Source of the DNA: Saposhnikovia divaricata | Lineage: Eukaryota > Streptophyta > Magnoliopsida > Apiales > Apiaceae | DNA length: 64,000 nucleotides | Assembly: GCA_036435485.1 (NCBI GenBank) | Contig: CM071596.1 | Coordinates: 136,673,001 to 136,737,000 of the forward strand | Reading direction: 5' to 3' | Part shown: positions 49,001-60,810 of the stretch, in pieces | Layout of the letters: each line of letters begins with the position of its first letter | How positions within the stretch are numbered: position 1 is the first letter of the stretch | The notes under the pieces: model-generated | What the model was told of the DNA's origin: nothing | Seen by the model: only the letters and a program-made list of their open reading frames with translations | Databases searched by the model: none | Program-made: the position numbers and the translations under genes

Positions 49001-49286
49001 TTTCAGTAAATTGACCAACACTCAGTAGATTGTGCTTGAGCCCCTTGACCAGTGCTACATTTTCAATGATGACATTTCCAATTTCCAACTTGCCATATCC
49101 CAATGTGTTGCCAATGCTGTCATCTCCAAAAGCAACCATTGGGCCAGCCTTCTCCTCATACTGTGATAGCAGGGCCATATCACCAGTCATATGATTTGAG
49201 CATCCACTGTCCAAAATCCACATGACCTTCTTTTCACTTTCTTTGCCCTGCAAACACAAAGGTATTACTTCTCCTTTGGTACCCAA
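46026..49286 (-). pseudogene. Sirevirus I pol: protease, integrase, RT, RNase H
   Basis: Domains in order: protease (MWILDSGCSNHMTGD), HHCC zinc region (WHKKLSHLN ... CEACQKGK), integrase core (HMDLFGPV, LKSDNGTEF, VERKNRTLIE), RT (KNKVRLVAKGY, DVKSAFLNG, YVDDIIFGS), and RNase H (GYSDADYAG, AEAEY, DNTSAI, ending FTKPLDEATF). All lie in one frame, interrupted by only two stops: TAA at 48213-48215 (after STACYI) and TAA at 47841-47843 (after EFEPTI). The frame is offset from gag: near 49265-49290 a one-base change separates them. It is nearly intact, so loss of activity is fairly recent. Confidence 0.92.
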
Positions 49287-51775
49287 ACAAGTTTGGGTCC
49301 ATGTAGCTTAGCAACATTTTTATCATAAACAGCATGCTTATCAATTTTCTTGATGTTAGTCTTCTTGTCACTGTTAGAAGTCTTAGAATCAGGGTTCTTA
49401 GACTTAGGTGATAGAGGTACCTTCCTAACTTTAGGAGGACTTGAAGACTTTGTTCTAGTGTAGTGTGTGTGAACATTGTGACTGATGCAACCTTCCATGA
49501 ATTGTCTTCTCAAATTAAAACAACTAGTCATAAAATTCATGTTACATGGCATACAATCAAGTTTATCACAGAAAGGAGAGTCTCTATGTCTTAAAGGCAC
49601 AGAGCAATCATAGAATGGTTTAGCAACACTACCAGATGGTTTCTTGCATGCATGAGTTAAATGATTAGTGCTAAAACAGTTTTGACAAACTTTCCTAGGG
49701 GCATTTGGCACATAAGTATAGTTGTTGTCCTTGTTAATCCCCAATTTGCCATTCCTGTTTTGTTTCTTTTTAGCCACTTTCTTCTCAAACTCATTATTCC
49801 CAGCTGAAACAAACTTCACAAATTTCTCAGGTCTAGGTCTACCTCCTACTGGCTCCTTGGCTTTGGTTTTGACATTCTCACTCTTAGAGGATGCTTGTTG
49901 TTCATTTGATTGTGCCTTATCTTCATCATCCAACATTTGCTTAATGAGTAAGGCATCCTCATCAATCTCAAGTGTTGGTGTTTTAAATATTGGGGTCTCA
50001 GTCTTTTTCAAAACCTGAGGCACTTCCTCTTGAACAACAATGTCATCTTTAATGACTGCATAGCCTTTCCTCTGTTTAAGAGTGTCATAATCAAGTCTAA
50101 TGGCAGCCTTAGGTCTAGCTAGATTTTTCTCATGGTAGGACTGCAATAGACTAGAGGAATTCTTAAATGTTTTCAGTTTAAATTCATTTTCAGCTAGTTC
50201 ATCCCTAAGAGCTTTCTCAACTTGACTAGCACATACAACCTTATTCTTTAGATATTCAATTTCTTGTTTAAGGTTTTCTACTTGCATAGCAGTTAGTTCT
50301 AGTTCCTCATTTCTTTTATTCAACAGTTCATTCTTAGTAGACAGTTTAGCAATTTCTTCATTAGCAGCAGTCATACTAGTATGAATATTAAACATCTCAA
50401 CAGATAGTTGTTCAACCATAGATTTGTATTCAGAAACCGACATGTCTATGGTAGTGAGGGATGGTACCTGAGAGTCTGATGCAGATGGTTCTTCCTTGGA
50501 GTTGGCCATCAAGGCATAGTTGCAGAATTCTTGTTCTTCTCCATCACTATCAGAATCATCCCAACACTTCCCTTCAGCTATGTAGGCCTTACCTGGTGTA
50601 TGCTTCTTTAGCAGAGCCTCATACTTAGCTTCAAGCTCAAGAAACTCATTATCATTCTTTTTAGGCTTCTTGCATTCACTGGCAAAATGCCCTAGGTCAT
50701 TGCATCTATAACATCTCACAGATGACCTATCCACATAGCTGGTTTTGAATTTATTTTTGTTTGCTTTCACAGGTGCCTTGCTCTTGTTGAATGAATGATT
50801 TTGAGATCTAGGCTTGAAGGGCTGATTCCTCTTAAATCTGATGTTTGGGAATTTTCTAGCCATAAAAGCATATGAAGTGTTTTCCATGGCATCCAACTCT
50901 TCAAGAGTGTAGAACTCATCTTCTTCCTTTTCATCAACAGGTTCAGTTACTTCTTCTTCTTCAGTTTCTTCATCATCTACTATCTCTTCTATTCTCAGCT
51001 GACTTGTAGATGCTTCCAGGTCTTGAACAGATTTGTTGACAATCAAGGCACAGGATGTGTTTATCATTCTGCCTTTGTTGTCTTGGATAGCCCTCTTCTG
51101 AAGCAGCTCAAGCTCATGAGTCTTTAAAACCCCATAGAGCACATCATATGTGACTTTGTTCAAATCTCTTTTTCTTAGAGATATGACCCTTTGCTCTAGA
51201 TGGTTTGGTGCAGATAGTAGAAACTTCATGTTTAATTCCTTATTGCTGTAAACCTTCCCATTCATTTGAAGCTCAGTCACCAGCTTTTGAAATCTCTCAA
51301 ACATATCAGTAATACTTTCTTTGGACTGTGCCATGAAAGCCTCATACTGTATGACCAGTATCTGTTTCCTATTCTCTCTTACCTCCTCTGTCCCTTCACA
51401 TAACACCTCGATGTGGTTCCACATGTCCTTGGCTGATGTACATGATGCTATGTTGGCAAACATCAACATATCCATGGAGTCTATGATCAGCAACATGAGA
51501 TGACTGTCTAGGGCAACCTTTTCCTTCTCTGAGTCCGTCCATTTGGATGGCTCTTTTGGAACATATGATCTAGGAATGACCATTGTGCCCACTGTAGATT
51601 CAGCAATTTCTTGTTGTGGTACAAATGGACCATTCTTGAGGATGTCAGAGTAGAGAGGATTGGTAGGTTTGATGAACAACATCATTTTTATTTTCCAGAG
51701 GTTGTAATTCTCTTTGTCGAACTTAGGGACCTTTACCGTACCTGTAGTCTTTGGTGTATTCGAACTCATGATCAT
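49265..51775 (-). CDS. Sirevirus I gag (836 codons, intact frame)
   Basis: It starts at the first ATG after the primer site, only about 20 bases downstream. The N-terminus (VPKFDKENYNLWKIKMMLFI) is the copia-type gag start. A zinc knuckle CYRCNDLGHFASEC is near residue 354 and a second, CQNCFSTNHLTHAC, near residue 695. A coiled-coil region lies between them (about residues 450-560: LSTKNELLNKRNEELEL). The large size and two knuckles are Sirevirus traits. The tail is basic. It assembles the particle that packages the RNA. It ends at PKEK, overlapping pol in another frame, either by a one-base deletion or a frameshift site. Confidence 0.9.
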   Translation of the reverse strand: MIMSSNTPKTTGTVKVPKFDKENYNLWKIKMMLFIKPTNPLYSDILKNGPFVPQQEIAESTVGTMVIPRSYVPKEPSKWTDSEKEKVALDSHLMLLIIDSMDMLMFANIASCTSAKDMWNHIEVLCEGTEEVRENRKQILVIQYEAFMAQSKESITDMFERFQKLVTELQMNGKVYSNKELNMKFLLSAPNHLEQRVISLRKRDLNKVTYDVLYGVLKTHELELLQKRAIQDNKGRMINTSCALIVNKSVQDLEASTSQLRIEEIVDDEETEEEEVTEPVDEKEEDEFYTLEELDAMENTSYAFMARKFPNIRFKRNQPFKPRSQNHSFNKSKAPVKANKNKFKTSYVDRSSVRCYRCNDLGHFASECKKPKKNDNEFLELEAKYEALLKKHTPGKAYIAEGKCWDDSDSDGEEQEFCNYALMANSKEEPSASDSQVPSLTTIDMSVSEYKSMVEQLSVEMFNIHTSMTAANEEIAKLSTKNELLNKRNEELELTAMQVENLKQEIEYLKNKVVCASQVEKALRDELAENEFKLKTFKNSSSLLQSYHEKNLARPKAAIRLDYDTLKQRKGYAVIKDDIVVQEEVPQVLKKTETPIFKTPTLEIDEDALLIKQMLDDEDKAQSNEQQASSKSENVKTKAKEPVGGRPRPEKFVKFVSAGNNEFEKKVAKKKQNRNGKLGINKDNNYTYVPNAPRKVCQNCFSTNHLTHACKKPSGSVAKPFYDCSVPLRHRDSPFCDKLDCMPCNMNFMTSCFNLRRQFMEGCISHNVHTHYTRTKSSSPPKVRKVPLSPKSKNPDSKTSNSDKKTNIKKIDKHAVYDKNVAKLHGPKLVWVPKEK

Positions 51776-51795
51776 TTTTTGTTTAAATTAAACAG

Positions 51796-51810
51796 CCTGC
51801 TCTGATACCA
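51796..51810 (-). promoter_or_regulatory. Primer-binding site of Sirevirus I
   Basis: Minus-strand TGGTATCAGAGCAGG two bases after the LTR end CTCAACA. It matches the 3' end of initiator tRNA-Met. Confidence 0.92.
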
Positions 51811-51812
51811 CT

Positions 51813-53106
51813 TGTTGAGTATTGAATACAGTAAAAGAATACAGAGGGGGGGGGGGGGTGAATGGATTCTTGAACTTTTCTTCGTTCTTGAATCTTTGCA
51901 GCAAGATATGTGTTTAGTGTGTGAGATATGTAAGTGCGGATAACAAAGACAAACACAACACAATATTACTTTAATTTAATATTTTATTAGATAAAGATTT
52001 TGCTACAATCTGTGAATACAAATGATAGTATTCTCAGCTTCGTTTTACTCAGAGAGATATTTCTTGTGATGTTTCTCTAAAAACTTATCTGCTAAGGAAG
52101 TGAGGCTGTATCCTTGTAGACATTGATACACCTACTTACTACAAATAAGGTAGGTAAACAAAATAATTTCAAGCCTGTCTATCTCATTTGAGTAAGAGTC
52201 CAAACGGTTACAGATTTGACTTTGCAAAGCCTGTTCAGATCCACTTCTTTAGCTCCTTGTCCCCTGACTTATCTCTCCAAGCTTCTTTGTAGGCTTTCCA
52301 ACGTGCTTTATAGTACATAGTCAAATAAAGCGTCTTGGCTTGTTGCAGGTTTCTGACTTGTACAATTCTTCAGTATTTTGTCTTCAAGAATATATTCGAG
52401 AAGTGGCTAAGTGAGTGATTCGAGAACTAGAATTGACTTAATCGATAACTCTGAGTTCTCGAATAGTGTTATATTGACATATGGAATCAATTCTCAAATA
52501 GTTCTTTTCTCTGGGAGTCCTTAAGATATCGAATAGAGCATTTTGACATATCGAATCCCTGAGATGTCGAATAGCATCTTGAGTCTTTGAGATATCGAAT
52601 GTTGCTTTGACTTGTTGACCCTTTTGAGAACTCGAATATCACCTTTGACCTGTTGACTCCTTGAGTTCTCGAACAGGGTAATAGACATATCGAATCTATG
52701 AGATATCGAATGAGATATCGAACAGTGTATTCAGAGATATCGAATAGTGTCTTCTGAGATATCGAACCCCTGACTTCTCGAATGCTAGACTTCTCGAATA
52801 GACAAATGTACTTCTCGAATTGGTACTTAGGCAAATTCTTCATTTCTTCAAATCCCAACTGTGATTATTTGGCAGTCTTTATCTCCTTGCTTGAGGCATG
52901 AACCTTGGAACTTCTTTCAAGCATTATTCTTGACTTAATAAGTACAGTTACACAGCTAGAATTTGATGCCTATTACAAGTACAAAACAAGTAGAAACTCT
53001 ACAACTAGAGGTTCCCTCAGTTAAGAGGTCATGTAATTAATGCATAGCATTACAAGCAACTTTGGCTTGTTATTATATGTATTCAGGAATGCCTCTGTGA
53101 CTAACA
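51813..53106 (-). repeat. Sirevirus I 5' LTR (1,294 bp)
   Basis: Same ends as 40259-41549 (TGTTAGTCACAG ... CTCAACA on the minus strand), with the primer site inside and TAAAA outside (53107-53111). It has a G-run at 51847-51857 and an array of TCGAATA / GATATCGAA motifs at 52390-52810. Confidence 0.93.
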
Positions 53107-54378
53107 TAAAACTTGTCAGCCGCTCCCCGAGTACACTCGTTAATTTGAAAAATTATTCCATTCTTCAGGATTCTATCTATGCTTGCACTGGCCCATAGCT
53201 GGCCTCCTATTCGTACCTATATACAGATAAAGTACTACTTCAGTATGCGTATTATCATAACCGTCTAACTCGTCCTACCCAAACGCGTCCTATCACGCTT
53301 TATAATTTAACATATACAACATTTATTAATCACTTTCTCAAAATAGTACAGTATAGTCCTATAAACCACATTGGCCCTTAGCTCGTAATAATAATTTACA
53401 ATTATGCTAGTTATCACATATATCATATCTATTTACAATTACTTGTTATCAATTTGCTATACAAATTACCAAATAATTCTAAGAAAATTCGGACAGTACC
53501 TCCTTTAAAATATCGTCTAACCTGTCTGAAAACAACCGAACCAAATCAATGCATAATTTATAGCCATCATTTAAATACTAAATAATAACATAATTATAAT
53601 TATTCGCTAAATATGAAAATACTATTTTTAGAAGATTTATAATTTTAGAAAATTCGGCAGCATCCCCTTCGCACGGGTAGCCTACCAGTCGGACACAGCC
53701 GACACAAAACCAACAATCACAATGATAATTATCCGCACATCATACCACTACTTATTACAACTTAATAATCCAAATCAATAACGCAATTACAATTAACGAT
53801 AATAATTCACAATCAAATCTTTCTAACATACAATAAAATTTATAACTAGAAACAATATGTTATATAATTTAATTAGGAATCAGAATAATTCATCACTGTC
53901 TACCATTGGCTCACCGAAGCTCATCGCCATTGACGGCAAAAATTCGGGGTTTCCCTTTTCGGAACTTCCAACTCGAATTTCCACCGATTCCGAACCCCAA
54001 ATAATACCCGTAAAGTAATTTCATCAAAGCAATCAATTAACTGCAGATTATACAAAAATTTTGGAAAAGCCCCTTTCGGAAATCACTGCACAACCAGAAA
54101 TATACATGCACGCAACCACCAAGCTGCCCCAAACAACACCACCACATCAAGACGAAACTCGAACTGAATTCATACCATGAGGAACAAAAGAATCACGGAG
54201 ATTTCCCTTGAACCGCGAGAAGACTCACACACGCAGTACATAAACGTGCACATACACACCCACAGCGAAGCACACATACTCGATTACACACACACCATGT
54301 ATATACATAAATCACACACATACACACACACACTGTATTTGTCGCCCACATATAACAGACGAGGGGGAGAGAGCCAGG

Positions 54379-54438
<60 letters not shown>

Positions 54439-55048
54439 ATTCGTGAGTTTTGAGAGAGATTGCAGAGAGAATCGAGCGGAAATCGAGAGAGAAGAGAACA
54501 GTCGAGAGGGAGGGATAGAGTTCTAGAGAACTCTGGTGAAAACAAAAGCCCGACTGATTTGGGGGAAAAAACTACCAATTTAGGGATTGAAACAAAGGGG
54601 CATTTACGTCATTTTATTATTGAAATCAATTTTAAACCACTTTTAAAATTCGAAATTAAATGGAAAATGGGTGAAATATTAAACTTTAAAATTTTAAAAT
54701 AAAGATTATGAAATTACAAGCATCTACATATTTTTAAAATATTTTTAGGATCAAAAATGAATTAAATATGAATTTCACAAGTTTTGATCCTTTAAATACA
54801 ATAAAATTCTTAAAATTTTAAAAATACATAAACACCCAAATTAATTCTTCCAAAAATTTTAAAAAACAAATAATATTATTAAGATGATAACACAAAAGAT
54901 TTCAAAATTTTTAAATACTCCGATGATTTTATAAAAAATTTCAAAGATCAATAATGCATAATTTAAATAGATTTTTACTCACAAAAATTTAAATAAAAAT
55001 ACACGGACTCACATCACACATACATCACCATATAAACATGTAAAAATG

Positions 55049-55097
<49 letters not shown>

Positions 55098-55178
55098 CTT
55101 AAAAAATTCACACCATATATTCCACATTTAATATCAAATAATAATATTTATAATTACGATATTTTCTGGGGCGTTATA
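53107..55178 (-). repeat. Element B 5' LTR, outer part, starting with the 786 bp block copy 2
   Basis: 53107-53892 is copy 2 of the duplicated block and runs on normally into the rest of the LTR (matching 33511-34824). It holds CA, TA and GA tracts at 54290-54436 and an expanded (TA)n at 55057-55096 that is only a few units long in the 3' LTR. It ends TATAACGCCCCAG (minus) at 55178, followed by the ATCCT duplication. Confidence 0.9.
55057..55096. repeat. (TA)n microsatellite
   Basis: About 19 TA units. The matching site in the other LTR (34733-34742) has about five, so it expanded after insertion. Confidence 0.93.
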
Positions 55179-55183
55179 ATCCT

Positions 55184-56362
55184 GTTCCACCACCCATTGA
55201 TTGAGAAGACATTTGTACAATTTGAGAGTAGCCATAAAATTCTCTTGCACATGCTTCAGAGCTGGTTCAACATCCTGTAAAGTAGCTACAGTCTTTTCAT
55301 ACTGTACTACTAACTCTTTGTGAGCATCCTTGGAGATATAGGCATTTGACATCAACCATTCTGGTAAATCTCCAGGGTGCAGTGAAGGTTCTTCATCTTC
55401 ACCTTCATCTTCGAATTCAGACTCATGCTGAAATTCATTAGCAACATTTGGAGGCAGATTGGTAAGAGCATCCTTAGTCCTCTGCATAGATTCATTAGTG
55501 TGTACCAAGTTCAGCTGCTGCTCAGCCTCCACATTGCCCTGTTTAGCCCAACAAGGCCTGGATCAGGGTGAGAAAAGGTTTCAGCTCCAAGAACAGTTCT
55601 ATCATTGGCTTTTTGAGATGCCTGTTGATAGTGACTTGTTCAGGGGGCATCATCAACCTCCATTGACTCACTTGCAATGGCTTCATCCACCCTTATGTCT
55701 CTTGTACCTGCTTTTCTCTCATTTTCTCTCTCTTTTTGCATCAGGGGCCCCCTGGCTCACACCTCTCACACCCTCATCTTCACCTACTAAGGTGGTACTC
55801 TCATGCTCTCATTTTGCCTCGCAAGAAGAAATTTCCAGCCCCTCACTCACATCCTCTCCTTTTGTCTGCTCACAAAGCAGCCTCTCACTCTTAGTAATGA
55901 CACTCCCTTCCCTCATTCCTAGAAGTGTTTGAACTACTAAAGTTACTTCTGCTATAGTTGCAGTAGACTGAGATGAAGGAGTAAACTGTCTTAGATTAGA
56001 TACAGTAGCAGGAAGAACATTGATCAAGGGATGTAGAATATCCATTGATACTGTAGTTGATCATACCAATGGATGACTACTGTTAAGCATATCCACCGGT
56101 GAACAAACACTTGGAAACGGATGAGAAATATTTGTTGATTGAGTAGAAGAGATAGCAGTTGCTCGGGAGACTATGGTTGAATCTGTGCAGATTGATTTTA
56201 GAGTAGGAGGCACAATTTCAGCCACAGTTTCAGGAAGAATGGGCTGTTGGTCCAACAAATCATCTAAGAGATGATGATCGGCAGGTTCGGAGTGGGGCTC
56301 CTCCCTTAAAAGTATAAAGAGGGAGAATTTGCTTGTGATGTGGAAATCATATCCACATCCAG
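55184..56362 (-). pseudogene. Env-like gene of Sirevirus F, middle block
   Basis: Minus-strand frames include 56258-56061 (DQQPILPETVAEIV), 56045-55809 (VLPATVSNLRQFTPSS) and 55532-55184. The last runs NLPPNVANEFQHESE, a very acidic stretch (EDEGEDEE), GDLPEWLMSNAYIS, and ends LLNQWVVEQD at element B. There are several shifts and stops. It is bounded on the right by the TCCAG duplication of element C and on the left by ATCCT of element B. Confidence 0.7.
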
Positions 56363-57090
56363 TATAACGCCCTAGAAAATTTCATAATTTATAAATATTT
56401 ATTTAATATTAAATGAGAATTATATTATGTGAATATTGTTGAGAAGGTAATTTATATGTGATATCGTGTTTACATGTTTATATGATGATTTATGTGCGCC
56501 ATGTAAGTTCGTGTATTTTATTTCTATTTTTGATGATTTAAATCTATTTAAATCATGCATTATTGATCTTCTGTGATTTTTATAAAATCATCGGAGTTAT
56601 TAAAAATCATGAAATCTTTTGTAATATTATCTTTGTATATTTAATTAGTTTTTAAAATTAGTGGGAGATACTTTGGGTGTTTAAGTATTTTAAAATTATT
56701 TTAATAATGTTATTGCAGTTAAAAGGTCAAAATTTGTAAAATTCATTTTTAATTCATTTTCGATCCTAAAAATATTTTAAAAATATGGGTGTGTTCGTAA
56801 TTTTGTGCACTTTATTTTAAAAATGAAAAGTTTAATTTTTCACCTATATTTCTATATAAATTCGATTTTTAAAAGGCTGAATTATTATTATAAATGGATT
56901 TTTAACAATGTGAAATTGTTATTTTGCCTCACCCTTTTTATTCCAAATCCCTAACCCCCAAATTGAGTACTCGGCTCTATTTTTTTTCGCTGCTTGTGGA
57001 ACTCTCGAGAACTCTCTCAGTCTCTCTTCAATCACTCCAACCCCTCCCTCTCCTGTAGAGATTTGAGGGTTAGAGAGATCATAGCAGTTC

Positions 57091-57112
57091 TATCTCTCTC
57101 TCTCTCTCTTTC

Positions 57113-57166
<54 letters not shown>
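57091..57166 (+). repeat. (CT)n microsatellite in element C
   Basis: Almost pure CT over about 75 bp with two small interruptions, in the pyrimidine-rich leader region of the LTR. Confidence 0.93.
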
Positions 57167-57168
<2 letters not shown>

Positions 57169-58384
57169 GTAAACACCTCCCTTCACTCTTCTTTCTCTCC
57201 CCGACCTACTATGTTCATGGTGTGTGTAGGCGACGAGTTGTGTGTGTGCTCGTATGTATATGTCGTGTGAGTGAGTGTGTGCGTGTGTACTGTGTGTGGT
57301 TGTGTGTAATGAAATGTGTGAGTGTGTGTAAACATAGTGTTCATGTGTGTGCCCAGATGAGGGTCAAACAGTGTGTGGGTATGTTTTATAAACGTTAGTG
57401 TGTAATCGTGTATGGGTGCTTGGTGATTCTGCTGGAAACCCCGTATAGATCATCCCCTCCCATGTTCTCTCTTACCAGATTGTGTGTGCTGCATGAGTTC
57501 TGTGTTGCGTGTGTGAGGTTGTAAATCATTGTGTGTGTGCGTAAATGTTGTTGCCAAGCTGTGCGTGTCCTTCGAGTTGTTCTGTGTTTGTTTGGAGTTG
57601 GATGGTTTAATTCTGCTGAATAAGTTCGCATTTTGTGCCGAGTTTTCTTGATCGTGTTTTTGTCTAAATTTGTGTTTTTGTTCGAGTTGAATTTGCTGGA
57701 ATTTAGTTTGGGTTCGTTAAATTCTTGTGTTAATTGTGTTTTTGGCTAGTTCAATTTACGTATACATCATGTCAAAGTTTTTTAAAATTTTCTGTAATAA
57801 ATTGCTTTTAAAATAAAATCTGTTTAAATTCTAGATATTAAAATCATATATTTCTAGTACATCAGCTTGTATCCAAAAAGTTATTGTACAGTATGAATTG
57901 GATTTGAACAGATAGTGGAAAAGGATTGATTGTTGTTGATTGGTGTTGGTTGTGTCTGACTGGTAGGCTACCACTATAAAGGGGATGTTGCCCGAATTTT
58001 CTAAAAATTATACATTTTCTAAAAATATTATTTATACATTTCTCGGATTATAATTCATATATGTATCATTAGTTTAAAACAGTATGTGAATTATATTTTT
58101 ATCAATGTGATTTCATGCCAAATATTAGTTACGGTAGGGGAATGTTCGTATATGTGACTGTGTTCGATATTAATAAGATAATGACGTAATTTTATATTGT
58201 TAATTGATTTAGGAAGTAAATTGATGTTTATATGTTAAGGATTAAGTACTGGTTTCTTTAATAACCAGTGTTGTATTTCGAGTTACAACGGAGTAGTGAA
58301 ATGTACGTAATATGATTATAATTGTCTACGGGTGTGGTGCTTGTGTAACACATAGTGTTTATTGTAGTTTATAATTTCAAAATA

Positions 58385-59221
58385 TTTTATTTTGCAGGTG
58401 TTGGAAGAGATTCCTTAAGGCGAGGCGAACTACCTAGCTTGGATTTACCAGAGCTTATGAATTGTGTGGATATCATTGAAGGAGGATTTGGTGAGAGCAG
58501 CTTGCCATCTTGAGCTCTCCAAGATGCAAAAATGCAAGCCATCTCAAGGAGATACTAGTACTCTTCCTCATGATTTGCAGGCAATACAGAAATTGCATAG
58601 TACCGTTTGACCTAGTATAGGTTCTCGATCCCGCTCATGATATTCTTTGGTTGGTACTTGTACGTTTTAAGTTTTGTTCATTAGCTAGTGTTGGTAGATA
58701 TTTTTGGATGATTTGGTTGGTTTACTACTAGATGATGTTATTGAAATGATGTTGGATGATGTTATTGAAATGTAATTAAATTGGTTCTTGATTTCTTTTA
58801 TTGGAAAATGAAATATTTAAATGTCATAATTTTTTTTTGTTACTAAAATTAATTATAAATGATTTTAATTATGTAACACTCAATGTGTTACAATTAGTAA
58901 AAGAGGGTGTTACAATAGATTGTGGGGCCCCACCTAGATGTGGGCCCCACACTTGCCCCTGTGCAAAACTGTAACATCTATTGTAACACACAAACTATGT
59001 TGCTGAAGAGTGTTTAAGATGTTGCTATAGAGGTCTTTAGTAACCACATTTGCCATGTTACCATAGGTTGTTTTTGATGTTACCTTTGATACCTATAGCA
59101 ACTGCTGAGAACCTAACACGGCTAAAGTGTTACAATAGCCCTATTTTGGCCTATAGCAACTTTAAACAGGGTCTATGGTAACATAGTTTTGGGGTTGCTA
59201 TAAGCAATCTATGGCGTAGTG
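58385..59221 (+). mobile_element. CACTA transposon 3' end inside element C
   Basis: It ends AAGCAATCTATGGCGTAGTG at 59221, which reversed is CACTACGCCATAGATTGCTT, nearly the terminus at 17077. Ten or more copies of GTTACAATAG, GTTGCTATAG and CCTATAGCAAC in both orientations precede it (58880-59210), as expected for CACTA subterminal binding sites. A perfect GTGGGGCCCCAC / GTGGGCCCCAC palindrome is at 58921-58951. The left limit is uncertain: TTTTATTTTGCAG at about 58387-58399, followed by an exon-like stretch, is my estimate. No transposase domain is recognisable. Confidence 0.6.
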
Positions 59222-60810
59222 ATAGCAAGGATAAACTGTTAGTTATTTTCTTAATTTTTGGGTGCTGCAAGTCAGGGCAGTTATTTTCTTAATTTTTTGC
59301 TGCAAGTTGGAGTAGCTTTATTTTTCTTTTTTTGTATACAGGGTTAAATTATTGAATTGAAAAACAGGTGGATAGTCCTATTTACGAATACTTCATGCCA
59401 GAATTTTCTAAAAAAATCCCCTGTATCTAAATTTATTTAACTTATTCGATTTCAAATGATCTGAAAATATGCTATGATTGTTAATAGTTTATGAGTACAT
59501 GTGACCCATATTTACGTGATTAATATATGATATCGAGTCATAATACGTGCTAACTGTTTATCTGATTTATCTGATTGTACTAATTATTTTACGAGTATAA
59601 CCAATATGTACTATATGTGTTAAGTGTAAAGCGTTATAGGATGCGTTTGGGCAAGATTAGACGGTTAAGGTTACAAGCGTACTGAAGTAGTATATTACCT
59701 GTATATAGGTACGAATAGGAGGCCGGCTAAGAGCCGGTACAAGCATAGAGGGGAAAGTTGGAAAAGAAAGACAAGTATCGGATATGACGAATATGATCGA
59801 GTAGAGGCAAATGTATAAAGAATTAGAGACGCGTGTAAAGTGAATAACGAGTTGATGTATTGGTATTGGAAACTTCATGTACTGAGGCAAGTTTACTATC
59901 CCTCACTTATTGTTCAAGTGATGTGAAATCTTTTTGTATTATTTATTGTTCTTTCGAAATTCCTTCTTGCAAACAATTATACTCTTCATAATTATTATGA
60001 ATAATGTGAACCTATTCTATTAATTATACGATATTCCTTTAAAATCATTTTGCTAGTGCTTATACCTTTCATTTTATTTTTAGTGACATTCGTCATTTAT
60101 TAATTTCCAAACATCCATTCTCAAATTATTCTATCATTGTTTATTTTCCTCACCTATCATTCAGGTGTTGATTTCTCTTAAAAATCATTTCATCTCATTA
60201 TTCTTTGTCTTTATTAATATTCTTCGTTTATTTTTGTCTTTGTCATAGGCAGCTAAAGCCTATGAGTGCTTGGCCGACAAGAGTGAAATTGGAGTAATTG
60301 AGAATTTCTTAAATCTTCGTTTTAAACTATTCAAAATCTTTTATGTTAGTTCAAACTTTGCAACGGATTTTCATCAATTGATAATCTTTGAAATGAGTGG
60401 TTATAATCAGTGCAATAACTTAAATCTTCTGTTGAACTTCGAATTCTCTTTATTCTCTGATTTCTTTATAATTGCTGTTCAAATTCTAGCACCTTAATAT
60501 TGTTCCGTTATTTAATTGATTTATGTTTCCTTGCTCATATACGATTCTGTCTTGCTGAACCCTACCATGTTTAGTTCAATCTTATTGCTTTATTGTTATG
60601 ATTCTTTATATCAAATGCTTCTCTGTCCCTTAATCTTTTAATGTTGCCTCCTAAAATGGTTTAATTAAGTAAAGATGTTTATAAAAAAAATCCCTTATAC
60701 TGGGCTGATCTGTTATCAGTGAGTATAAAGGACTTAAAAGTGAAATTTTTTAAAAGATTTGATGTGGGGGAATTCCGTTAAAATGTTTTCCACGGATTCC
60801 TTCAGATTGG

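Larger units (their letters stand above)
42336..53106 (-). mobile_element. Sirevirus I (Ty1/copia): env-like, pol, gag and 5' LTR
   Basis: Read on the minus strand: LTR (53106-51813), primer site TGGTATCAGAGCAGG (51810-51796), gag (51775), pol (to 46026), a 0.9 kb spacer, an env-like gene, then an abrupt end at 42336. The partner LTR is at 40259-41549 beyond a 786 bp stretch of B. A large gag with two zinc knuckles plus an extra ORF after pol identify a Sirevirus. TSD TAAAA. It lies in the 5' LTR of element B. Confidence 0.92.
30715..55178 (-). mobile_element. Element B: LARD-like LTR retrotransposon, interrupted by Sirevirus I
   Basis: Read on the minus strand: 5' LTR (55178 to 38264, holding Sirevirus I), primer site TGGTATCAGAGCG, a 3.4 kb interior without gag or pol, polypurine tract AAGGGGGAAGGA, and 3' LTR (34824 to 30715, 4,110 bp). 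Both outer ends have the target duplication ATCCT (30710-30714 and 55179-55183). LTRs begin TATAACGCCC and end GGGGCGTTACA or GGGGCATTACA. LTR and interior sizes match the LARD plan. It lies in the env-like gene of Sirevirus F. LTR copies differ by clearly more than those of A, so it is older. Confidence 0.93.

Noticed and set aside
55459..55932. 157-codon plus-strand frame
   Set aside because: Antisense shadow of the env-like gene of Sirevirus F; it has serine/leucine-rich, domain-free translation.
56994..57398. 134-codon frame in element C
   Set aside because: It passes through (CT)n and (GT)n repeats inside a solo LTR.
17077..59221. The CACTA ends at 17077 and 59221 as two ends of one transposon
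   Set aside because: Flanking trinucleotides (AAC and ATA) do not match, and the two ends lie in different LTR insertions (D and C), the second bounded by its own perfect TSD.
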